Below are positions 50,314-64,000 of a DNA stretch of 64,000 nt, piece after piece. Position numbers and translations under genes: made by a program. Each line of letters begins with the position of its first letter. Position 1 is the first letter of the stretch. Under the pieces are notes generated by a model. That model was not told where the DNA came from, made no database searches, and worked only from the letters and a program-made list of their open reading frames with translations. This stretch comes from Trichoplax sp. H2 (lineage: Eukaryota > Placozoa > Uniplacotomia > Trichoplacea): the NCBI GenBank assembly GCA_003344405.1, contig NOWV01000080.1:269010-333009 (forward strand). The letters run 5' to 3'.

Positions 50314-52365
50314 CGGATTGCTAGATGAGCCCGTCATGATGTTGATGCACCATCAATTTTTATTTTGTACGCTGTACTAAGTAACTACCTTCTGATTCTG
50401 TTTCAAGAGAAGATTATTGATGTATAGACTTGCAATATTTCTATCTATCCATATTCTAGTTGATAAACCAATTTTAACTTGTTTAAGAGAAATTTATTTT
50501 ATACTGAGATAGAATAGGCTGAACTATATTTAATCTGCCCCGAATCACGATCAAAAAACGAATCCATTATCTCCTTTATTAATTTGTAATCTGTCAATCC
50601 TTTATATTAATAACCAAATAAGCTATTCGAGCTATTGATGATAGCGCTATTCTCGTATAGCATTGAAAGCTTACTAAGTAATTTCACTTTTCCTATTGCG
50701 TTAGTCTATTTCGATTTTTAACTCATTACAATATCATTCTAACTGATTTAATCAAGAAATGCTCAATTTGTATGAGTTTATTGCCTATACTCCCATTGAA
50801 ACATGGGCGTACTTGGTGATTATAGCTATATCCATACTAACGCTATTCATAGTATTAAAAGCGTTATGAAAGAAATTTGCGATCGAATTGTGCGTCCGCT
50901 ATAATTGTGGTAACTTTGTTGACGAATCTGCTGGCCACATTTGGCCTTGCAAACGAATCGATTTCTTCAAGAGCATCTTTTCTGATCAGAATTGATGGGT
51001 GTCGTAGTCGATAATCAATTAATTATCGTCTTGCTAACAGACACATTGGAACTAATTCTCTATAGTCTGTAATACTAATAGGCTGTAAAACTGATTCGTT
51101 CTATTCTTGTCGTTTGCAATAATAAACTAAAACTTAGACGTAGATGAGACAAATCCTTCCGTATCGCCATGCAATAGTCATCGGCTTGTAGAAGTCTTAT
51201 TAAGAAAAAAATCCGAACGGCATAATTTAAACTGTAAATACCTATCACGTAAGATTTGAAATTGATTACTATGACCGCGATCACTATAATCTATTAGATT
51301 GATGAGATATTTCATACTGCTGCGCGTAATCGCTACAATGTCGAAGTAACTCTTAACGTGTTATTAATAATCCAGTGGTAACAACGTTAAGTCATGCCTA
51401 CAGGGATGTGTATAGTATGATCTACACTATATGGATTGACTGAATCCAGCGATAACTTGCTACAAAATGCAGAGAAATAGACAAGTATCATGAGCTTATA
51501 GCATTCTTAAGATGCAGCTAGGTTACTAAGTAATTAGCGCAGTGTGTTTCGAAGTAAATAGACATGCCGTACATGCTATCAGTGTTGGCACGTCCTCGAT
51601 TTATTCGTCTAATGTTAGCGAGTAATGGAGATCGATGCAGCTATCATCCATCATTGTAAAGATACTCCTCTTTAATGATCTTGACAGGTTAAGAGATGAC
51701 TGATTCTTATTAAGATTAACCTACATAAATAAGGAATCTTGAGGTTTTAATGACGCACATAATTTAGGTTGTATATATATACAGTATGGGAAGGAATTGG
51801 CAACCGTTTAACTACTGTATGAACTCAAAGTGAAGTTAAAATGGTGGATTTAATACGAAACAACGTCGTATCCATCTACGACTCAAAATTTTATCTTCAC
51901 TCATTGGTATGTTTGTACAGTAATTATATTAGAAATATACTGGTAACACTATAGTGAAACTTTAACGTTGCATCGGCATGTGTAGTGCTAGTGAACCCTT
52001 CTTGACCACGTTATTCTAGATTTTGATTTTTTCTGCAGTAGGGCATAAGGAGTTGATTAAACTGCTGTTAAGTAGTTACATTATTTATTTCGGACTGTGT
52101 TTAATGATATGCGTTACCTTTCAACATTCATTGATGTCTATCACATGCATAGTTTATAATGTTTTAATTCAGAAATACTAGACCATGTGTATACTCTTCG
52201 CAACTAAGCTATGGCTATAGCCAATTTGTCATGTTGCGTTAGTAGTACTATAATATTAAAATGGTGCTAAAAAGGTAGGTCATGATTGCTAATTTTAGCT
52301 TATAGATTGAGGAAAATTAAAAAAAAGTCCTAAAATAACTGGATGGACTATAAATGTGTTCATGC

Positions 52366-52423
52366 TTTAAATGCTTAGAATAACATAGTACAAATTTAAA
52401 TGCTTAGAATAACATAGTATAAA
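52366..52423. repeat. Two-copy 29-bp direct repeat
   Basis: The words 'tttaaatgcttagaataaca' and 'tagta(c/t)aaa' occur twice in immediate succession, followed by a T-rich run at 52424-52437. Confidence 0.7.
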
Positions 52424-53824
52424 TTTTTTTTTTTTTAATTTAGAAGCACTGTAAGTCCTAAACATGGAGGGACTCTCGTTGCCGTACTTAATGGATAAAT
52501 TATATATTAGGAGGATCTATGCAATCTAGATATGGTGATGGATTCTGTAAATGAATGGTAATGTTATGATAGCGTACTTATCAAGAACAGGTTAGTTAAC
52601 ATCTAAATTACAAGAGGATTATATACTATGCGATGGAAATAGTACCATTGAATCATCAAGAAAACGTGGTAAGTTTTTGCCGTGGTGCTCCAAAGTAAAA
52701 AGTTAAATCAATAACTACGTTTATGAGAACAGGTTCGATGTGATGCAGAAATATCATGATATTGAATTACTCGCAAGTGTATATAAGATTGGTACTATTT
52801 TATTTACGTTGGCCTCATAGCACATATTTAGGCCAAGGGTGTATTCGCAAAGGCATACCTCGTGTTGTGGAGTTTATGCTTAAAATACCAGTCTTGTTAA
52901 AGCAGAGTATTACTAGCACTGTATTCTAACAAAATAGAGAGGAAATTACAGCGTAGTACTACTTGGTATAAGCAAAGTTGCTGCTGATCAAGATGTCAGT
53001 TTTACAATGTATTTACGTCATCTTAAGAATGAATTAATTTACAGTAAATCGTTTTAGATAAGTACTGCATTAAAGTGTTGGTAATTTTTTCCGTTAATCA
53101 ATTATAGAATTGGCTACAGACAAATTTCATCGTCCGACTATAGTCTAGCGATAAAGAGAACATTGTACGGTTTTACTTTATTTAATTTTAAATGGTGTAT
53201 TGTAACTGGATAAGAATGGTACTGCAAGCGAGCAGATTGTAACAGCAAGTGGCATAAAATGCTTCTGCTGAAAATGTTATTCCATTGGTTTATCTATTAC
53301 TATTATAGACTAGCTTACACGGACCTTTTTAAATATTGTAATAAAAGGAGATTTTTATCTTCAATTTGTAGGTCTAACTTTATTGTGGTTTAGTAAACTT
53401 ATCCAGAATAAGATATAGTCTGCCGCATTACAGGATGGTTTAGGAGGTTTCGGTGCGGATTTTACTTTATTTATGTCTGCCTACAGCTTGTATTAGCCTT
53501 AACAAAGGCCTGTTATGGTAGTACCGGCCATAGCAGAGGCTTATGTGATATTTCCATCATGTTCCTACGCATCAATCATTACTAGAACAACATATCTGTC
53601 ACAAGCTGGTTTACAATGCAACACGAGATCTTACTGTAGAGAACTAGTTAACGTTTAGACTAGTCTAATATAATACTGAATACCGTAGTTGAACCTTAAT
53701 GACAACCTCAGTAGCACACCTTAGTTGGCTTAAGTTATAATAAAGCTTTATTAAACACAGTGAAGACCTTGACAACCAAGACTAACATAGACTCCAGTCA
53801 GTGACACTAATGTCATTGTTGATG

Positions 53825-54067
53825 TTTCATGTTCAGCTAATTTTGCGATGAGATCTGTCATTTGCGAGAGCAATCTGGATTACATACCCGTGACCTATGA
53901 TGATATCGTGATTTCAGCAAATTCATTCATTACAAGAACATGATTTTTGATTTTTCATGTTCAGTTAATTTTACGATAAGTTCTATCGTTGGCGAGTGGT
54001 CTTGATTATCGGTATAGTATATAAATATATAGCGAGAGATACGAGGATGTCGTGATTTCAGCAAATG
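53825..54067. repeat. Diverged ~128-bp tandem duplication
   Basis: 'tttcatgttcag' at 53825 recurs at 53953; the copies share 'taattttgcgatgag' versus 'taattttacgataag' and end in 'gtgatttcagcaaat' at about 53932 and 54065. Confidence 0.6.
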
Positions 54068-54394
54068 CCAGTGGAGATGTGTTTTGAAGGTGTAATCATA
54101 GTAACGTAAACTAAAGCTTTACTGTCATGTCGCTCTTGCAGATAAAAGTCATATCATTGGATGCAGTATTTTTGACTGTATTTGATAGTATTAATAAGAG
54201 TAACCATCTGGTAAGATTATTTCGGTTATCGTCTAACTGATCGCTTTACCAAGGCAGCTTTGGCCGTAGAAGATTCCATTTCAACTCGTCACTCCTAAGC
54301 CACCTCGTAGTCAAGGTGCAGCAGTATGGCAGTTGATGTTTTGCTTCTTCCCCGACTACAAGCCAATATGGCGTTCCCTGCCCGTGTGTGTTGA

Positions 54395-54440
54395 GTGTAC
54401 AGTGCACAGTCCAGTACTGTACACTCAATGTACTGTACAC
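54395..54440. repeat. GTAC-palindrome cluster
   Basis: GAGTGTACAGTGCACAGT followed by AGTACTGTACACTCAATG and TACTGTACACTGTAGA; same palindromic family as at 26-28 kb. No gene start is recognised beside it. Confidence 0.55.
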
Positions 54441-54600
54441 TGTAGACTGTTCAGGATATCGTTTGTACGTCATGCTTATCATGGCATGGTGACGTGTCGT
54501 GGCACGTACGGCGTACTTCACGTTCAATAAAAGTGAGGTCAGGTGTAGTACGTGCTTGCATGGACACCTCAGCCCATCCTCGACTCCATTGTTGGTGGTC

Positions 54601-54632
54601 CACCACCACCACCACCACCACCACCACCACCA
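54601..54632. repeat. (CCA)n microsatellite with nearby C9 run
   Basis: Ten to eleven CAC/CCA triplets at 54601-54632, flanked on the left by a short inverted TGGTGG. A run of nine C (54681-54689) plus CCCC follows. On either strand the triplets give low-complexity frames (poly-Trp or poly-Thr) that I do not accept as coding. Confidence 0.85.
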
Positions 54633-57540
54633 GGGTTGTCGCAACCCTCGGTCAGACCATACAACGGTCTTCCGATAGAACCCCCCCCCTCCCCTCTTGC
54701 GGACTGGCTGGAGTTAGCGGTACAGTAGACTACTACAGTATAGAGAAATCAGTGCTTGGGCATTTCGTATTAGGAGAAAGGCAAGAAGCTGCCTGACGAC
54801 GTTGGTATTGGATCATCGATCCATCAAGCAATATTAAGTGGAAAATTTCAATATGGAGGGTAAAGTTATTCTTCAATCTTGCAAGTTATTCTTTCTTTCA
54901 TGACAGTCGATCGAATGGGTTAATTCATGGATAGATTGTACTACTACCGGCGGTAGATGGATGCTCGTTGTTCTCCATCATTTCTTCTACTGAGTGACAA
55001 TAGATGAATAAGTCGTAGTAAACACAATTTTGCACGTCTTGAGCTCTTGCCATTTCTATTCATGTAGAATACTGTAGAGAGGATCAGTTTGATTCTAGTA
55101 TGGACTTGACAAGTTATCATCCATCATGCTTATGCAATGGATGAAAATGTTCAATCGACTTCGATACAACTGTCTGCATAGCTTGATTGAAATGAATTAT
55201 TAACGTTAACAAGCTATTGACAATTCAAAGGTACAATTTGAATCCGCCCATCTTTTCATGGCTGCTGCATCATTAATCGATAGCACTTGCAATGCCTGTG
55301 CTGATCTATATCATGTATCATCAAATGGAGAATTTCGTCATAGCTATACTCTACATTATTGTATAGGAGGATCATGGATCATTGATTTCCTTCTTTGAAT
55401 GGTTATTCTCTTTTCTACTGATTTCTCCGCAACTACAATTGCTACTTTGCCGCTGACCGAAGACGTTCCACTTTTACTGTTAATTTCGACTCTGAGAATT
55501 GCATTTGTCCAAAATAATATGCAGCACGATATTGATCATCAAGCCTTAACTTGAGTTCAGTACTTATAAAATGGATGCAATATCCAATCGTCTATTCATC
55601 TATCTAGGTAGTTCAAAGCCATCATTACGGCCTGCAAAAGTAGTTCTCTTCATCAAGTGTGCAGTATCTACTGCGCGATTAGAGAATTTTCATGGTGAGA
55701 AATCGTTGGTCACAGCATTTTCTTTTTACCTGGAGTAATCGTTACTATTCCATGCCAAATCATGGACTGTTCACGGTAACAGACATACTAATGATCTTCC
55801 TTGATCACAAGTTGTGTTAGACGCAGTGAATAAATGCATGCAAATTTAACCTTCTCATTCTTTTTTTTTGTATAATCAACTATTGTAGCATTCCTGGCAA
55901 CACCCAGATATTTTCTCATGATACTTTACATCATTTTATTTTGACTCACATGGTATAGTCAATAAGTCGATTGCTACTGCACTGTCACTGTTATGATTAC
56001 TATACGTTGATCGTTGCCAACTGCTGCCTGAATTCATAATAAGTTTTGGCCTCACTTATTACACATCTCCCATTTTAATATGCCTTGTATCAAATGGATT
56101 ATTTCCCAATGCGAATCATTTTGACGATTTGAATGTATCCTTCACGTTTGAAATCTTCTTCTTAACGCAACTCATACTAGCTTACTTATGACCTTTGTAC
56201 TCTATATCAAGCTGATCGGTTGAATAGTTTCTTCTACATTCAACGATGCTATAGCAAAAAGGATGGAATATCAACAAATTTACCAATATGCTATCCACCC
56301 TGACCTGAATGACTTTCCCTTGAATTGTACTCTACTCTACAACAGCAATTAAATTAATTTTCCGTTACAATGGCCAGATGTTCATTGTAGATGCCTGTTG
56401 TAACGATTCAATGAAACAGAAAAATTTCAGTTTCTTTATTAATCTATCTACAAATGAAACGATTCCACAACCATTGTACTATTTATTTTTTTAATCGTCT
56501 ATTACATTTTTGAAAGACACCAATTAAAATATTGTTTACGCTGGCGGAGAAGAACATCATTCGTAGACATTGGTCTGATATCAACACCGATGTGAGGTCT
56601 TGATATAGTGCAACAATCGTTATTATTGACGCTTTTAAGAACTGTTTATTGAATTTATTTTGAAATGTGAATGCCTATGATGGCCTTTAATTGGACTACG
56701 CAGTCGATATAGCGTTATGGGAGGAAAGGGGGTGGGAAGGGGAGGGGAAATAATACGATCTGCTAGAGCAATTTCCTTCCTTCTTGTCGTGATCGTCTCA
56801 GGTGGGCTTAACTGATGTTCACTGAGTCAAACATCGTAAACACAAATTTCATTCCATCCGTAAAAATAAGTCGACTAATCTCGTTGATAACCTTCGTTAT
56901 ATTATGCGATAATTGATTTATTATTATAATAACTCTTACATGCAGCGGAAGCACTTGTGCACTATTTGAGAATGAATGGCTGTTTTTGGCCACCGTAAGA
57001 TTAATCAATCCAAAGTTGCCAATAGTAATTATACGTACGATGGGTTCACTTTATTAGTTCTTGTTTTAAAATACTACATAGCATATCATTGAAATTTGTA
57101 AACCTTATGCATTCAACGATCAAAGTCTTTTGATTGGTAAATTACAATTTATTGACTACGGAAATTGCATGATAGCATGATTGACACATTTTCTTCGTAG
57201 AATTCTTGACGTCCTTGTAATTACATAGATGGCGATTCTGACTGCAGTTTAACACTATTTCATTTCCAGCTGTACTCGTACGGCATGCCACGCCAATGTA
57301 ATTCATCATCGGATAGTTTTATGTCATAGCAATGATTTCATCATGACTTACTGTATTTCAAGATTTTTCACATTCTTTTAATACGGAGAGATGCGTTTTA
57401 TATCCTATCATGTGGATGATTGACTTAGCTATACCGTATGCCTAACCGCAAGCGATTATCATGATCAGTGATTATAGATAAACATATTCACATCAGGTGA
57501 ATCAAACGCTTCCTAAAGCCATAATAGATGATACAGTATA

Positions 57541-60327
57541 ATGCAACCAGGGGCCTTTACATTTCCAGATACTTTAGATGGTAAATCATATAATTCCTTG
57601 TAAATACTTCAATGAGTAATAATTTTAATTTGCTTGATTTTATTCTTTCATATCTACAATATAATAATATCTGTAAAGTATTGGTTGCCTAAACTGTAAA
57701 CGACGCACGTTAGCTGCAGCCTAAGATAAACAATTGTGATTCCTGAAAGTTTTAATGTGCAATACCATAAGGGAAAATATGACCTAAAATGATATTCAAC
57801 TGCGACTTTTAATTGCAAAGGAATGAGTGATGAATCTGTTGTAATAATCACACATAATTTCATGCCAGGTACTATCCCATTTTGTTGAAATCTTTACAAA
57901 GTCTTGTTAGATCACGTATCTTTGATCAAAATTTGCTAGCTTAGTTAATAATTACTACACTTTATAAAGAAATATATCCATATTAAATTAAGATCTTGTT
58001 ATGCAAATCGAACATTTCCCCTAGACAACAAGTGTTATTGATATTGATATCAGCCATATTTGTATGTATCTATCAACTAAAGGAAATACCAAATGGATAT
58101 TAAACCATTCCTCTTGTTGTAATTTTGAATCATTGATGTCAATATCTTTGTTCGAGATTACTTATGCCTTTAAGTATGATTATCATGACTTATAACTTTA
58201 TTATTCTGCCTCCTAGAGAGTGGAAATACTAGTATGGGTGACAAGAAAGTAAAGTTATCAAATCCGCACTTGAAAGAAATTGATTCTGATAAACTATATC
58301 ATATTGGTTTTGCGTCTTCTGATAATTTGAAAGAAGACTTTGGAGATGTCAAGGTTAGAATCTTTAATTTTGAAGAATCAAATTTACTATTGCATCGCGA
58401 TTGATTAGAGCAATGTGAAAACAATACTTTAGAATACTGTATATGATTTGATTTCGCATTGGTAACGGATAGATAAATTGTGATCTTTAGATATTTTACT
58501 AGATATTGTTGTATTACACCATCATTACTGAAAAGTTATTGTTGCAGGCATGCCTTGTTAGTGCGTAGCTCAGTATAAGTTGAGCATTGATTATAATAAA
58601 TAGATAAATTGTAATCTCTTAATATTTACTAGATTCCATTATTATTATTACCCGTAACATTGCCAAAAAGTTGTTATAGTTATATGCTTTATTAACAGGT
58701 AGCCTTTATTAAGTATGACATAGATATCCTTGTAATTGCATTGCATTTGCTCTTATTCGTAGTTATTATTTTTAAAATAATAATTGTTTGCATTAATATT
58801 TATTTCTCATTGTTAAACTTTGTAACTAGTTAAAATTTCTAGTTCTGTTTTTGAATTTGCAGTTCGTATGCCTGGGTGGTAGCAGTGGCAGAATGAAGAG
58901 GTTTAGTCAAATGCTATGCGAAGAACTAAAAGTGAAATTCAATTCAAATATTTCTATAGAAGACTTTACCAAAAGCGATCGATTTTCCATGTATAAAGTT
59001 GGCCCCATCATTTGTGCAAGTGTATGTTTATATTTTTCTTTAACTGCAATAAACTCTTATATCTCATTATGATTATTTTGAGGATTATTGCTAGTTAATG
59101 AATTGCTAACTTAGCCCCTGGCATGGGTTGTTGTACAGTATAGCATCTTTCAAGGAAATATTTCTTGAAATGGCTAGAATTTGATAGAACTGACTAAGCA
59201 TAAAAATCAAGAGTATCGTGATAAAGCGAATTAGATGTTGTATTTAATACTAATAGCATTATTATTTTTAACATTACAGCATGGTATGGGGGTTCCTTCC
59301 GCTTCGATATTAGTTTGCGAAATGATTAAAATGTTACATTACGCTGATGTAACAGATGTTACAATTTTTCGCGTAGGCACATCTGGTGGTTTAGGTTGGG
59401 CTTGTAATATTACTACTAATTAAATTAGTATATCTTTGCAAGAAGAATTAAATATTGTTGACTGTTGGTATATAGGAATCGATGCTGGCACCGTTGTAGT
59501 TACTAGGCGCGCTTTAGATCACAAATTTGAGCCTTTTTACGAAATAGTAAGTTCCACTAGCTCTAACATTTTTAAAAGCCATTTATAGGTCAGTTGACGG
59601 CATAGAGATAATATTGGTAGAGGTTGTGGCAATCAGATTCCGCAGTTTATTAATTTATTCAGAGGCAAATAAACTATTTGTTGACTCATGTTTGTTATGT
59701 TATCACATTTTAGCCCATTTTGGGAAAAACCCAAAGATTTCCAACGGGCACCGATGATGAACTTGCAAAGGAGTTACAAGATCTTTGTGGGGATGATATA
59801 CCCGTACGATATGGAGATACAATGTGTGCCAATGATTTCTATGAAGGTATTAAATACTAGCTCTAAAATGTTTCTTAAATTAAAGAACTCGCTGATATCA
59901 GCTGCTATAAATACGAGTATATACAACAACAGATTTTTTCCAGCTTTATGATTGTTGGTTAGCTTATGATATGCACATGATGCCTAATTTCATTGAGAAA
60001 AAGTTTAATTTCTTGTTCCAACTATCCGCAGCTCAAGCTCGATTAGATGGTCCGTTTTGTGGGTACACATCTGAAGAAAAAATGCAGTACTTACATGATG
60101 CTCATAAAGCTGGAGTTTTGAACGTGGAAATGGAGTGTACTGGTTTTACGTCTTTATGTCGCCGAGCTGGCATCCGTGTTGCAATTGTCTGTGTTGCGCT
60201 TTTGAACCGTCTCAATGGCGATCAAGTATCCAAAGGAGAAATGTATCATGTTTACGAAAGACGACCTTTGGTGCTAGTTTCGAGATATATATGTAAAAAG
60301 TTGAAAGATTCACATTACTCGAAATAA
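57541..60327 (+). CDS. UPP: Uridine phosphorylase
   Basis: Seven exons: 57541-57580, 58217-58353, 58863-59021, 59280-59394, 59476-59546, 59714-59846, 60032-60327. They encode 316 residues; vertebrate UPP1 is about 310. After the N-terminus comes SNPHLKEIDSDKLYHIGF, then FVCLGGSSGRMKRF (phosphate-binding loop), HGMGVPSASIL, FRVGTSGGLG, QARLDGPFCGYT (the Q and R that select uracil) and NVEMECTGF (ribose-binding Met-Glu). The enzyme reversibly splits uridine with phosphate to uracil and ribose-1-phosphate in pyrimidine salvage (family knowledge). All active-site motifs are present, so it should be active. The first exon (ATG at 57541, MQPGAFTFPDTLD) is joined by phase and a strong acceptor (CTCCTAG at 58216) but is less certain. 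Without it, translation would start at the ATG at 58234 and give 297 residues. A possible AATAAA is at 60832. It is tail-to-tail with NACA. Confidence 0.92.
58468..58690. repeat. Diverged ~131-bp tandem duplication in a UPP intron
   Basis: 'agataaattgtgatctt' at 58471 recurs as 'agataaattgtaatctc' at 58602. Both copies continue through 'tttactagat', 'ttatt' and 'aaaagttgtt/aaaagttatt' and end in a 'gcatgcct/tatgcttt' segment. Entirely intronic. Confidence 0.55.
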
Positions 60328-61466
60328 TGGTGTGATTTGATATTTAATTGCTTCCTGTACTTGTTGATTAGAATTACCATAGCGAAGCAATATTAAAAAA
60401 TGTTATTTTAAGACAAATCATTTTTCAATCAATTTATGTAATCATCACTATTCATACTGTATGTCTACATCACTGGACGTATCAGAAATTTTGTACCCTT
60501 CTAATGCCAGTACACGTTAGCGTAGCGTATGCAATATATCCATAAAAAAGTTGGAGATGTTTATAGCCGTAACGTTAAATAGCTTGATAGTAAGTTATCA
60601 TTTCAGGGATTGTTACTGTGCAGTTTATCTACACACGGTACCGTGTGTACTAAATTATTAGCCTATGTTGACGTTGTAGATCGTTTAATATCCTTGTATG
60701 CATTAGTTTCTACTTTACTGGAAATTGTTACATTGAATATATGGTCACAAATATACCATATGACTGAAAGCATTATTGATTATATATATTATAATTACGT
60801 TTGATTACACGAGAAGGGTTGTATTGCTTGCAATAAAGACGACAGCATTACGGTAATGCACTTGGTATTGTATGTGAGAGATATGGAGTACTACGAATTA
60901 TGTAATTAAAATACAAGTAATATGAGACGATAGATATTTATTTATTTATATAATAAAACTGGAATTGATGCAGTCAATTTATTCTCTGTCGATACGAATG
61001 AACTATCACGGTTGTCCAATAAAACCTTAGTAGGCCAGTAGTGTTATTCGGTAGGACGTTTATCCTTGCAGAAGGCGAAGAGTACGTCAGCTAGCAACCA
61101 GCACAATGTAGTAAATTGTATTTAAATTAGACTTGACGCCAGTATTTAAAAAGATAGTCATGCCATTTAAGCCCCTAAGGTGATGCTTGGCGCATAAACA
61201 CAGTAGTTCGTAGTCACTCCAGTAGACAATAATGATAGATAAGTTTATTGCCGCAATATCGTAACGACAACTGTTAACAGTATCGATTAAGAAAAAAAAA
61301 TTGACTAATTCTTATAAACACGATGGGATAGTCAAGACGGAAAGATGTAATCAAAAACTTGCAAACAACTAAATGTCGGTTTATATAAATGGCTGCACGC
61401 CCTTCCTCCTCCAGAGTCATACTTTAATACAGACCAGCGGGTGAAATAGGGCTACGGCCAAGTTAG
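60328..61466. other. Convergent intergenic stretch
   Basis: Contains the 3' ends of the uridine phosphorylase and NACA genes. Candidate poly(A) signals are AATAAA at 60832 (plus strand) and TTTATT at 61244 (minus strand). No other gene recognised. Confidence 0.5.
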
Positions 61467-62895
<1,429 letters not shown>

Positions 62896-63871
62896 GATGA
62901 TATAATATATGAACTATAATAGATATATAATTAGCGTAGCTTAGATTTTATTACAGGATGTAGGTGAAAAAGGACTTTTATCCTATAGGAGAAAAATACG
63001 CATTAATATTGTTAGTTTTGATATCGGTCGCGTTGTCTGTTATAATTACACTGTACAGTACTGTATAATCAATTGTCTGGAGAATGTAACATTGATTTCT
63101 GTAGGAGCGAGAGTATAAAGGTAAAGTTCTGCATTCTATTAGGCATAAACGTCATGGAAAGATGATCTTTCACGTTTGTTGAAAGTTGTACGTCAAAATC
63201 TGTTGACTCTCTGTGATATACGAGTATTGGTCTAATTACGTTCAGAGCTGTTCATTAGACTTGATCGACTCTAAGCTCATCGAGATGATCATTTGTTCAC
63301 AGTAATTATGCTAGGACATTGCTACAAAATTTGAATTGCAAGTATCAATGCAACTTATTCTCTCTCTCTAAGTAATCTATTCAACACTATCAAGATTCAA
63401 CAAAAAGACTTTGTAACACTGAGAATGTTATTATGGAATTGCTTTTATCGGTAACGGTCATTTCTACTGTTGGTGCTCCTTCATGATGATACCTAGGCTT
63501 TATCCATTTTCAATACGGTAATATTGTGCTTGAAATACAAGCTTTACTTTTAGTATGGATATCTCGATATGACGTTATTACGGCGTTGCTATAGTACAGT
63601 ATTGTAGCATGGCTATTTCTCCATCTATACTCCATTGTATGAGGAAAGCTTTGGAGCAGTTGCAGCATCCTGCTCGCTTGCATTTCCATTTCTACACGAG
63701 GGTTTAAACAGTAAAATTCACTATTCCTAGGTGATTATTTTATTCAATAACGTTGATGATGGGATGATCCTGATTGCTTACAACTTATTCACTAGCACTA
63801 TCTTGACTAAGATATATCGATTATGCCGATGCGAAGCAGATTAAAAAATTTCTAAATGCGGCAGCCAACTT
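62896..63871. other. Upstream flank of NACA
   Basis: Presumed promoter side of NACA. Contains ACACTGTACAGTACTGTATAA at 63050-63069, a CTCTCTCTCT run near 63360, and no coding exon I can support. Confidence 0.4.
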
Positions 63872-64000
63872 ACCCTCTCGGAACCGTCCTAGCTTATGGC
63901 AGTTGTGGCAAGGAAAGAATTGCCTTGGATTCTAGGCCTGCGCATAAAGGTTTGTCCACGCCGGTCGCGTGAACAAGACAAGTGCCTCTAGAAAGGTCTC
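63872..64000. other. GC-rich edge segment, possible partial exon
   Basis: The last ~130 bases are much richer in G and C (for example CACGCCGGTCGCGTG) than anything around them. On the minus strand a GTAAGT donor at about 63873 follows GTTCCGAGAG, so a minus-strand exon running in from beyond the edge is possible. One frame behind a CTAG acceptor would read PRQFFPCHNCHKLGRFRE, with a CxxC pair. Other frames are open too, so I do not assign a product. Confidence 0.25.

Larger units (their letters stand above)
50314..57540. other. Large gene-poor stretch
   Basis: No exon chain I can support in about 7.2 kb. It holds the small repeats listed separately (52366, 53825, 54395, 54601). From about 54.3 to 56.8 kb the composition shifts: fewer TATA-like words, more GATG/CATC and TTC. 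That resembles the flanks near gene starts at 24.5-28.5 kb, so an unrecognised promoter or transcript there is possible. Confidence 0.4.

Noticed and set aside
54246-54644. 132-codon minus-strand frame with a poly-Trp run
   Set aside because: The tryptophans come from the CCA microsatellite, and the remainder comes from GTAC repeats; no family resemblance.
63872-63945. Retroviral-type CCHC zinc knuckle
   Set aside because: The candidate has CxxC and GRF where a knuckle needs histidine, the last cysteine is not visible, and the frame is preceded by a stop unless an unproven acceptor is used.

Overview
The window looks like nuclear DNA of an early-branching animal. It is very AT-rich, its genes are split by many GT-AG introns (mostly about 50-1000 bases), and the proteins are eukaryotic, several with animal-type architecture (class II Rab11-FIP with EF-hands, PITSLRE kinase CDK11, drebrin-like Abp1, OS-9, TMBIM/lifeguard). 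A placozoan (Trichoplax/Hoilungia type) is my best guess from composition, gene density and intron size; this is inference. Exon models were assembled by hand from splice signals, reading phase and family resemblance. Every model closes in frame from ATG to stop.

Layout. 1-11.7 kb: no recognisable gene; an AP-1-site cluster near the left edge and a five-copy ~228-bp tandem repeat at 10.3-11.4 kb. 11.75-14.26 kb (+): drebrin-like/Abp1 actin-binding protein. 17.1-26.0 kb (-): class II Rab11-FIP (FIP3/FIP4/nuclear fallout type). 26.0-28.5 kb: head-to-head intergenic region packed with GTAC-type palindromes. 28.5-32.9 kb (+): CDK11. 33.8-38.2 kb (-): OS-9, the ER lectin of ERAD. 38.66-39.90 kb: a 17-bp satellite running straight into a TATA/initiator module. 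40.8-44.3 kb (-): TMBIM/GRINA-like seven-pass membrane protein with 12 small exons. 46.4-48.0 kb (-): an unrecognised secreted cysteine-containing protein. 49.7-50.3 kb: a near-identical 163-bp tandem repeat. 50.3-57.5 kb: no gene recognised. 57.5-60.3 kb (+): uridine phosphorylase. 61.5-62.9 kb (-): nascent-polypeptide-associated complex alpha subunit (NACA). The last ~130 bases are unusually GC-rich and may be an exon of a gene running off the edge.

The genes do not form one pathway. They are ordinary housekeeping and trafficking genes: actin/endocytosis, recycling endosome, transcription/splicing kinase, ER quality control, ER/Golgi stress membrane protein, pyrimidine salvage and ribosome-associated chaperone. 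The more unusual material is non-coding: GTAC-palindrome clusters near the 5' ends of at least five of the eight genes, an isolated TATA-initiator unit beside a satellite, and repeated small, diverged tandem duplications, one of which copied part of a coding exon.
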